Source of the DNA: Aliterella sp. RAGGC_92
GTDB lineage: Bacteria > Cyanobacteriota > Cyanobacteriia > Cyanobacteriales > Chroococcidiopsidaceae
NCBI GenBank assembly: GCA_030826005.1
Contig: JAPJOW010000024.1
Coordinates: forward strand, 1-26,563
Length of the DNA stretch: 26,563 nucleotides
Reading direction: 5' to 3'
The position numbers were made by a program, and so were the translations under genes. Shown one piece after another: positions 1-5,338 of the stretch. Within the stretch, counting starts at the first letter, position 1, and every line of letters begins with the position of its first letter. The notes beneath the pieces were generated by a model, which worked only from the letters and a program-made list of their open reading frames with translations, had not been told where the DNA came from and searched no databases.

Positions 1-274
1 CTTTATTACCGTATTTTTGTCCGAATTAGGCGATAAAAGTCAATTAGCAGCGATCGCTTTAAGCGGACAGTCATCTTCACCCCGCGCGGTGTTTTTTGGT
101 ACAGCTTTAGCCCTAGTATTGACTAGCTTGCTGGGAGTCATTGCGGGAGAATGGATGGCAGAATTATTGCCCGTGCGGACAGTAAAATTAATTGCTGCTA
201 TTGGGTTTGCTATTTTAGGAATGCGATTACTGCTATCTAAAAGCGATCGCGAAACTATTTTGCATCGCGAATGA
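1..274 (+). CDS. UPF0016/GDT1-family cation transporter, 3' part
   Basis: This is the C-terminal part of a small membrane protein whose start lies before the window; codons read in frame from base 2. The family motif E-x-G-D-K-S is encoded at 23-40 (ELGDKS), followed by two hydrophobic segments and a short charged tail ending at TGA 272-274. UPF0016 (TMEM165/GDT1) proteins move Mn2+ or Ca2+ across membranes; full-size members carry two such motifs. Here only one motif plus about 75 residues remain before the stop. The downstream part therefore ends like the second of the paired half-size cyanobacterial proteins, which are thought to act as heterodimers. A full-size gene truncated by the window edge cannot be excluded. 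Substrate (Mn2+) is inferred from the family. Confidence 0.85.
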   Translation, partial: FITVFLSELGDKSQLAAIALSGQSSSPRAVFFGTALALVLTSLLGVIAGEWMAELLPVRTVKLIAAIGFAILGMRLLLSKSDRETILHRE

Positions 275-486
275 GGGAAAAAGAGATCGCTCAATTGAGG
301 TGGTAGTTTAAAAAAATTTGTGTTTCTATGGGGTATCCCTAAAAATCGATTCCATTGAGTTAAAAACTGGTAATTTCCTGTATATTGCTCAGAGGCAGAG
401 TCGCAAATAATTCTTCACTTGCAACAATTGGAGACTTACTTGCTATTAGTGCTAAAACTTAGCTTTTACCTCAGGAGTTTAGAGTT

Positions 487-732
487 ATGATGGCAATTGA
501 GAAAATAACCGTGTTTTTTGTAGGTAGTTTCAGTCATAGTTACGATCTAGGCTATCAAACACTATTGAAGCTACCGATTAATTGGACACTGGTAGCTCAA
601 ACCGTAAAACAAACAGATTTAGCCGGCGACGTGCAAAAAGCTTTCGATCATTTTGTTCAAACTGGGCAAATTTGGGCTTTGCTAACCGGATTAATCGTCG
701 GCTACTTGTTTCGTAGTTTTACTAGCTATTAG
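487..732 (+). CDS. Unrecognised 81-aa protein with hydrophobic C-terminus
   Basis: I do not recognise this family. An AGGAG ribosome-binding site at 472-476 precedes a double ATG (487 and 490), which supports translation; the second ATG could be the true start. The protein has a mildly hydrophobic N-terminus, a polar middle (residues about 35-60) and a hydrophobic stretch at residues about 63-76, followed by only a few residues. That arrangement resembles a small tail-anchored or monotopic membrane protein, although the segment is short for a full transmembrane helix. It sits alone between the transporter and argH, more than 140 nt from argH, so it is probably its own transcription unit. No function is proposed. 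Confidence 0.65.
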   Translation: MMAIEKITVFFVGSFSHSYDLGYQTLLKLPINWTLVAQTVKQTDLAGDVQKAFDHFVQTGQIWALLTGLIVGYLFRSFTSY

Positions 733-739
733 GCGTAAC

Positions 740-768
740 GCGATCGATGATTTCTGAATTTCGATCGC
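740..768. repeat. Inverted repeat containing HIP1-like cores after the 81-aa gene
   Basis: Arms GCGATCGA (740-747) and TCGATCGC (761-768) pair perfectly around a 13-nt spacer, 8 nt after the stop of the 81-aa gene. There is no T-run after it, so it is at best a weak terminator or mRNA 3'-end stabiliser. It could also be two chance HIP1-type sites facing each other. Confidence 0.4.
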
Positions 769-848
769 CATAAAGCAGCGTTGCATCTATTTTGACAAAC
801 TTAAATAGATAAAACCTTTACAATTTACTATTTATTTATTCTATTATC

Positions 849-867
849 AGGGACGATTTTCGTCCTT
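849..867 (+). promoter_or_regulatory. Hairpin in the argH leader
   Basis: GGACGA (851-856) and TCGTCC (860-865) form a perfect 6-bp stem with a TTT loop, extendable by one G-T and one A-T pair to 849-867. It ends 10 nt before the GTG start of argH, so folding would lie against the ribosome-binding region (AGG at 871-873). A translational role is inference; no T-run follows, so it is not an intrinsic terminator. Confidence 0.4.
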
Positions 868-877
868 ATTAGGTGCT

Positions 878-2269
878 GTGAGTCAACAACCAACTTCTTG
901 GAGTCAAAGATTTGAATCAGCTTTGCATCCAGCGATCGCGATTTTCAATGCTAGTATCGGCTTTGATATTGAATTAATTGAGTACGATCTAACTGGTTCT
1001 ATTGCCCATGCAAAGATGCTGGCTCATAGTAAGATTATTTCCCCAGAGGAAGCCGAGCAATTAGTTCAAGGTTTAGAACAAATTCGCACCGAATACAATA
1101 ACGGACAATTTACGCCAGGAATTGAAGCAGAAGACGTACATTTTGCAGTAGAAAGAAGGTTGACAGAGCTTATTGGCGATGTGGGCAAAAAACTACACAC
1201 TGCTAGATCCCGTAACGATCAAGTCGGTACGGATATTCGTTTATATCTGCGCGACAAAATTAAGCTCATTAGTACCGATATCCGCCAGTTTCAACAAACT
1301 TTACTTCAAATCGCCGAGCAAAATGTCGAAACTCTCATCCCCGGTTACACGCACCTCCAACGCGCTCAACCGCTAAGTTTGGCGCATCACCTGCTTGCTT
1401 ACTTGCAAATGCTTCAGCGCGACTACGAACGTCTGCAAGATGTATATAAGCGAGTAAACATTTCTCCCCTGGGTAGCGGTGCTTTGGCGGGAACAACCTT
1501 TCCGATTGATAGACATTACACCGCCGAACTTTTGCATTTTGACGGAGTTTATGCAAATAGTTTAGACGGAGTTAGCGATCGCGATTTTGCGATTGAATTT
1601 CTGGGCGCTGCCAGTATTATTATGGTTCACCTCAGCCGCTTGTCGGAAGAAGTGATATTGTGGTCGTCGGAAGAATTTAGATTTGTCAAGCTTACCGATA
1701 GCTGCGCCACAGGTTCGAGCATTATGCCCCAAAAGAAAAATCCCGATGTGCCAGAGTTAGTTAGGGGAAAAACTGGGAGAGTTTGCGGACACTTGCAAGG
1801 ATTATTAATGCTGATGAAAGGGCTACCTCTGGCATACAACAAAGACTTGCAAGAAGATAAAGAAGCTTTATTTGACACGGTAAAAACTGTAAGGGCTTGC
1901 TTAGAAGCAATGACAATTTTGTTTCAAGAAGGAATAGAATTTCAAACTAAACGCCTAGCAGAAGCTGTGGCGGAAGATTTTTCTAATGCAACCGATGTCG
2001 CCGACTATTTAGCAGCGCGGGGCATTCCCTTTAGGGAAGCTTACAATTTAGTAGGAAAAGTAGTCAGAACTTGCCTAGCGGAAGGAAAGCTACTTAAAGA
2101 CTTGAGCCTGCTGGAATGGCAGCAATTACACCCAGCTTTTGCCCAAGATATATACGATGCGATCGCTCCTCGTCAAGTAGTTGCAGCCCGCAATAGTTAC
2201 GGCGGTACGGGATTTGAACAGGTAAGGAAAGCGATTTCTAATGCCCGCGTTCAAATTGAGGGTAAATAA
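878..2269 (+). CDS. argH: Argininosuccinate lyase
   Basis: ArgH cleaves argininosuccinate to arginine and fumarate, the last step of arginine synthesis, in the cytosol. The 463-aa length is normal for the family. The fumarase/aspartase superfamily signature GSSIMPQKKN is at residues 279-288, including the catalytic serine loop. HTARSRNDQ lies near residues 107-115 and YTHLQRAQP near 157-165. The start is GTG at 878; a leader hairpin and a weak AGG precede it, and the encoded N-terminus (SWSQRFESALHPAI) matches what is expected of cyanobacterial ArgH. The stop TAA (2267-2269) shares its last A with the ATG of the next gene, so the two are translationally coupled. No other arginine gene is in the window. 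Identification is secure. Confidence 0.97.
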   Translation: MSQQPTSWSQRFESALHPAIAIFNASIGFDIELIEYDLTGSIAHAKMLAHSKIISPEEAEQLVQGLEQIRTEYNNGQFTPGIEAEDVHFAVERRLTELIGDVGKKLHTARSRNDQVGTDIRLYLRDKIKLISTDIRQFQQTLLQIAEQNVETLIPGYTHLQRAQPLSLAHHLLAYLQMLQRDYERLQDVYKRVNISPLGSGALAGTTFPIDRHYTAELLHFDGVYANSLDGVSDRDFAIEFLGAASIIMVHLSRLSEEVILWSSEEFRFVKLTDSCATGSSIMPQKKNPDVPELVRGKTGRVCGHLQGLLMLMKGLPLAYNKDLQEDKEALFDTVKTVRACLEAMTILFQEGIEFQTKRLAEAVAEDFSNATDVADYLAARGIPFREAYNLVGKVVRTCLAEGKLLKDLSLLEWQQLHPAFAQDIYDAIAPRQVVAARNSYGGTGFEQVRKAISNARVQIEGK

Positions 2270-2652
2270 TGAAATACTTATTAACGGTAATTGCGGTAAG
2301 TATGTCTTTACTAAGCAAACAAAGTATAGCTGCTCCCCAACTAGCGCAAACAATTAATTGTGCTAAAGCTACAACTACGGTAGAAATTAATGAATGTACA
2401 GGGCGAGAAGCCAAAGCCGCCGATCGCTTCCTCAATCAAAGTTACCAAAAATTAAGATCAAAACTATCCACTAAACAAAGGCAAAGACTAACTCAAGCTC
2501 AGTTGGAGTGGATTAAATTTCGCGATCGCACTTGCGAATTTGAAGCGGGGCAATGGGAAGGAGGTACGGGCGCATCCTCGGCTTACTTGTCTTGTATAAC
2601 TAGAGTGACGACGCAACGCACCGCCGACTTGCAACGTTACTTAGATAAATAA
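2269..2652 (+). CDS. Exported LprI/DUF1311-type small protein
   Basis: The 127-aa product begins with a signal peptide (KYLLTVIAVSMSLL core, likely cleavage near residues 20-22), so it is exported to the periplasm or lumen. The mature part matches the DUF1311 / lysozyme-inhibitor LprI N-terminal domain: C31, C43, C89 and C109 are spaced as two possible disulfides, and the motif QLEWIKFRDRTC (about residues 78-89) is characteristic. Members are periplasmic and some inhibit lysozyme; the function here is not known. The ATG overlaps the argH stop by one base (TAATG), so it is probably made from the argH transcript. A strong terminator follows immediately. Why an exported protein is coupled to an arginine enzyme is unclear. 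Confidence 0.85.
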   Translation: MKYLLTVIAVSMSLLSKQSIAAPQLAQTINCAKATTTVEINECTGREAKAADRFLNQSYQKLRSKLSTKQRQRLTQAQLEWIKFRDRTCEFEAGQWEGGTGASSAYLSCITRVTTQRTADLQRYLDK

Positions 2653-2688
2653 AAAAGAGACGGCGAATTAATTCGCCGTCTCTTTTTT
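2651..2688. terminator. Bidirectional intrinsic terminator (38-nt perfect palindrome)
   Basis: A perfect palindrome centred between 2669 and 2670. The GC-rich part (GAGACGGCG) is flanked by six A residues on the left and six to seven T residues on the right, so each strand gives a stem followed by a U-run. It begins inside the stop codon of the LprI-like gene and serves the plus-strand argH unit and the converging minus-strand 54-aa gene. Confidence 0.92.
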
Positions 2689-2715
2689 TAAGTTAATCGC
2701 GCTCTTTAGTGCTAC

Positions 2716-2880
2716 TTAGTCCGCAGCCGTTGTAGCTGCTCCTTCGTCTTCTTCACTCTTAGGCGATCTTTGATTAAACCTTCTTTGGAACCGCCCTGTA
2801 GTAGTCCGTTTACGAAACTTCCGGGCGTATGCCTGGTTCCGTAGCGCCTTTTCTTTTTTGGGGTTACGGCGCTTTGCCAT
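2716..2880 (-). CDS. Small basic protein with acidic tail (conserved type, function unknown)
   Basis: A 54-aa protein starting MAKRRNPKKEKALRN. I take the ATG at 2880 rather than a possible upstream start at 2901, because GAGG lies 5 nt before this ATG on the minus strand and the MAKRR start looks like a ribosome-associated protein. Residues 1-45 are rich in Lys and Arg (RNPKKEK, YARKFRKR, GRFQRRFNQR); the last ten or so are acidic then Ala/Thr-rich (EEDEGAATTAAD). No membrane segment or cysteine is present. The composition suggests RNA or ribosome binding, but it does not match a ribosomal protein that I know. It is monocistronic and converges on the argH unit through the shared terminator. 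Confidence 0.75.
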   Translation of the reverse strand: MAKRRNPKKEKALRNQAYARKFRKRTTTGRFQRRFNQRSPKSEEDEGAATTAAD

Positions 2881-3104
2881 GTTCACCTCGTTAATAAACA
2901 ACCAACAACGCTCTAATTTTAGAGACAGTGCAAATCATTCATTGTAACTAGATTAGCGGCGGTTAGTCAAATGCAACAAACAATCATTTTCCATCACGCC
3001 GATGGGTTTAACGGTATAAATTTAGCGATCGCTGAAATTAATAGCAGTAAAATTTTAGTGTGATTTTCCCAAAATGGATTCTTTGACTTTAAAACTGTAA
3101 ATAA

Positions 3105-3419
3105 ATATATAAAAGTTTATGCGATACGATCGCAAGTTTGGTTCAACAAATAGCTCAAGAAGTTGGCTGTACTCCCGCCCAAGTAGCAATCAACTGGGTA
3201 CGCAGTAAAGGGATTATTCCTATTTTGGGCGCAAATAAGCTATCTCAGTTACAAGCAGACTTAGCTTGTCTTGATTTTCAACTATCTAGCGAACAACTAA
3301 AAGCTCTTGATGATGTCAGTAATATTGAACTTGGCTTCCCTCACGAGTTTTTAGCCATTACCAAAGAATCTACATTTGGGGGAATGTTTAATTTAATTGG
3401 CGATCGCCCAAATTATTAA
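3105..3419 (+). pseudogene. Aldo/keto reductase, C-terminal remnant
   Basis: About the last 90-100 residues of an aldo/keto reductase of roughly 320 residues. Recognisable are the helix with TPAQVAINWV, the strand and loop IIPILGANKLSQLQ that binds the NADPH 2'-phosphate, and the tail DDVSNIELGFPHEFL. The reading frame is open from 3105 (stop TAA at 3102-3104) with only a TTG at 3138 as a possible start. The catalytic Asp-Tyr-Lys-His region of the barrel is absent, and I find no trace of it upstream in 2902-3104. The fragment itself has no frameshift. It is most likely a 5'-deleted gene; an active short protein is unlikely because most of the barrel is missing. Confidence 0.8.
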
Positions 3420-3456
3420 TTGTTATGCAAACGTTGCAACCCCAATAATTAATTAT

Positions 3457-3485
3457 GTAGAGACGTTGCACTGCAACGTCTCTAC
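3457..3485. repeat. Perfect 14-bp inverted repeat (interspersed-repeat type hairpin)
   Basis: GTAGAGACGTTGCA (3457-3470) pairs perfectly with TGCAACGTCTCTAC (3472-3485) around a single C. Palindromes of this GTAGAGACG...CGTCTCTAC kind are known as dispersed intergenic repeats in cyanobacterial genomes. A partial echo, AACGTTGCA, occurs just upstream at 3430-3438. It lies between the aldo/keto reductase remnant and the converging peroxiredoxin gene, so it could also act as a terminator, though no long T-run follows on either strand. Confidence 0.8.
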
Positions 3486-3501
3486 TACCGAAAAACCTAT
3501 A

Positions 3502-4236
3502 CTACGAAGCGTGAAGATAAGAAGCTAGAGCTTCAGAGTCACCGATTAGTTTACTGTTGATAAACACTTGTGGAACGGTAGTTGCTCCCGTAACAGCCCG
3601 CAAAGAGCGATTGGTAATGTCTTTACCCAATACAATTTCTTCGTATTCCATGCCATGCTCAGTAAGCATCTTTTTAGCACGAGCGCAGAAAGGACAACCT
3701 ACTTTTGTAAACAAAGACACGACTTTGGGTTTTACAGCTTCGGCATTAATATAATTGAGCATTGTATCTGCGTCCGATACTTCAAACGGATCGCCAGGTA
3801 CATTTGGCTCGATAAACATTTTGTCAATCAAACCATCTTTAACTAGCATCGAATAGCGCCACGAGCGCTTGCCAAAGCCTAAGTCTGCTTTATCTACTAG
3901 CATTCCCATACCTTCAGTAAATTCGCCGTTACCATCGGGAATTACTGTGAGGTTGTTTGCTTGCTGATCTTTCATCCATTCGTTCATCACGAAGGTATCG
4001 TTAACAGAAATACAAACAATATCATCTATGCCATTTTCTTTAAAAACTGACGCTAACTCGTTGTAACCGGGGAGGTGAGTTGACGAACAAGTGGGTGTAA
4101 AAGCACCAGGTAACGAAAATACAACCACAGTTTTACCTGCAAATAAATCATCGGTGGTGATATCCACCCATTGATTATCTTTGCGCGTGCGGAAGATAAC
4201 TTGAGGGACTCTTTGCCCTTCTCTACTTGCCAACAT
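3502..4236 (-). CDS. Peroxiredoxin-glutaredoxin fusion protein
   Basis: A 244-aa hybrid: an AhpC/Prx5-type peroxiredoxin (residues about 3-165) followed by a glutaredoxin (about 170-244). The peroxidatic cysteine is in PGAFTPTCS (C50); C75 is a further cysteine in the Prx domain. The glutaredoxin active site CPFC is at 181-184 and the cis-proline motif TVPQVF follows. Such fusions reduce H2O2 and alkyl hydroperoxides with glutathione, the Grx domain recycling the Prx domain. The start is ATG at 4236: GAGGAG lies 8 nt upstream, whereas an extra in-frame TTG at 4239 is too close to serve. It lies 102 nt downstream of msrA on the same strand, and a candidate promoter with a dyad sits in between. 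Cytosolic antioxidant role is from the family. Confidence 0.95.
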   Translation of the reverse strand: MLASREGQRVPQVIFRTRKDNQWVDITTDDLFAGKTVVVFSLPGAFTPTCSSTHLPGYNELASVFKENGIDDIVCISVNDTFVMNEWMKDQQANNLTVIPDGNGEFTEGMGMLVDKADLGFGKRSWRYSMLVKDGLIDKMFIEPNVPGDPFEVSDADTMLNYINAEAVKPKVVSLFTKVGCPFCARAKKMLTEHGMEYEEIVLGKDITNRSLRAVTGATTVPQVFINSKLIGDSEALASYLHAS

Positions 4237-4280
4237 CAATTTCGCTCCTCAGTCTTAGGCTTATTTATTAACTAATATAA

Positions 4281-4309
4281 AGCGTACTCATTATGAATAC
4301 GCTTGTCAA
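4281..4309 (-). promoter_or_regulatory. Candidate promoter with overlapping dyad for the Prx-Grx gene
   Basis: On the minus strand TTGACA (4309-4304) is a perfect -35 box, followed after exactly 17 nt by TACGCT (4286-4281), a weak -10 that keeps the key TA...T positions. An imperfect palindrome at 4280-4304 (arms AAGCGTA and TACGCTT, inner arms TCA and TGA around TTA, one mismatch) covers the spacer and the -10. Transcription would start about 40 nt before the ATG at 4236. A redox-responsive repressor site is a reasonable inference. The hairpin could instead end the msrA transcript, but no U-run follows. Confidence 0.45.
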
Positions 4310-4338
4310 TAGTTCCTATAACTTTTAGCCCGAAGGAG

Positions 4339-4989
4339 TTAGACTTGAACGCCAATTGGACAAGAGACATTTGTACCACCTAAACCACAGTAGCCATTGG
4401 GGTTTTTGGCGAGATACTGCTGATGGTAGCCTTCAGCGAAGTAAAATTCAGGAGCATCTACAATTTCGGTGGTAATTTCTTTGTAACCAGCTTTTGTTAA
4501 TGCTTCTTGATAAGTTGCTTTGGATACTTCGGCTGCTTGCTTTTGACTGTCAGAGTAGGTATAGATTCCCGAACGGTATTGAGTCCCGACATCATTACCT
4601 TGACGCATTCCTTGAGTAGGGTTGTGGCTTTCCCAAAAAACTTTAAGGAGAGTTTCGTAGCTGACAACTTTAGGATCGAACACAACTAAAACTACTTCAT
4701 TATGCCCGGTCATGCCCGAACAAACTTCCTCATAGGCAGGATTAGGGGTAATTCCGCCAGCATAGCCTACGGCGGTCGTATAAACACCCTCTAGTTGCCA
4801 AAATTTGCGCTCCGCTCCCCAAAAACAGCCGAGTCCAAATACCGCAGTTTCCATCCCATCAGGGTAAGGGGCTTTCAGAGGATTGCCGTTGACGAAATGG
4901 CTATTGGGTACTTGTATAGCTTGCGATCGCCCAGGCAGTGCTTTATCGGCGGTAGGCATGGTTGTTTTTTTGCCAAGTCCAAATATCAT
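4339..4989 (-). CDS. msrA: Peptide methionine (S)-S-oxide reductase
   Basis: MsrA reduces the S-form of methionine sulfoxide in proteins and free methionine, repairing oxidative damage. The catalytic motif GCFWG is at residues 54-58 (C55). The domain continues through the typical GYAGG (75-79), GHNE (95-98) and GTQYRS (135-140) motifs. Two C-terminal cysteines, C201 (YCGLGG) and C210 (VSCPIG), are the expected resolving residues. The 216-aa length includes a roughly 45-residue N-terminal extension without a clear signal peptide, common in cyanobacterial and plant-type enzymes. The start is ATG at 4989; a -10-like TATATT is at 5026-5021. It lies upstream of the peroxiredoxin-glutaredoxin gene on the same strand, so the pair forms an oxidative-stress locus, possibly partly cotranscribed. 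Confidence 0.96.
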   Translation of the reverse strand: MIFGLGKKTTMPTADKALPGRSQAIQVPNSHFVNGNPLKAPYPDGMETAVFGLGCFWGAERKFWQLEGVYTTAVGYAGGITPNPAYEEVCSGMTGHNEVVLVVFDPKVVSYETLLKVFWESHNPTQGMRQGNDVGTQYRSGIYTYSDSQKQAAEVSKATYQEALTKAGYKEITTEIVDAPEFYFAEGYHQQYLAKNPNGYCGLGGTNVSCPIGVQV

Positions 4990-5338
4990 AAGGATCTCTA
5001 AAATAGCGCTCTACCTTACGAATATAACTTACTCGTCTGTTGCCTAGGGTTGTAATTAAGGGCGGTTAAGCGCTCAATACAGTCGTAATTTTACTGAAGG
5101 AATCCAAAAATTGGTTTACTGCTATTTGTTCAACACGCAAAAGAGCATCAATAAAAAATTTAAAGTTATAAATACGCGCTTTCGATCTTAAACAAGCGTT
5201 GCAAGCAATACCTTAGAAATCCTACTACTACAGCTATAGCCGACCTCTAAAAAATTATGTAAGACTGGCAATAAAAGATATTTATGCTTAACCTTTGCTC
5301 GGCAAGCAGATTTATTGTAAGTGATGCGACTAGAGTAG
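4990..5338. other. 349-nt divergent intergenic region between msrA and the histidine kinase
   Basis: No coding potential or RNA gene is recognisable. It must hold the promoters of both divergent genes. For msrA a -10-like TATATT is visible at 5026-5021 without a good -35. AGCGCTC occurs twice (about 5004-5010 and 5068-5074). CGCTT and AAGCG face each other across 12 nt near 5178-5199, a weak dyad. The sequence is AT-rich towards the kinase start. Confidence 0.5.

Noticed and set aside
792..824. TTGACA and TACAAT upstream of argH as a promoter
   Set aside because: The spacer is 21 nt, too long for a standard housekeeping promoter, and no activator-type half-sites are evident.
2971..3063. 30-codon open frame from an ATG at 2971 between the 54-aa gene and the aldo/keto reductase remnant
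   Set aside because: Short, no clear ribosome-binding site and no recognisable family; a chance frame in a decayed region is more likely.
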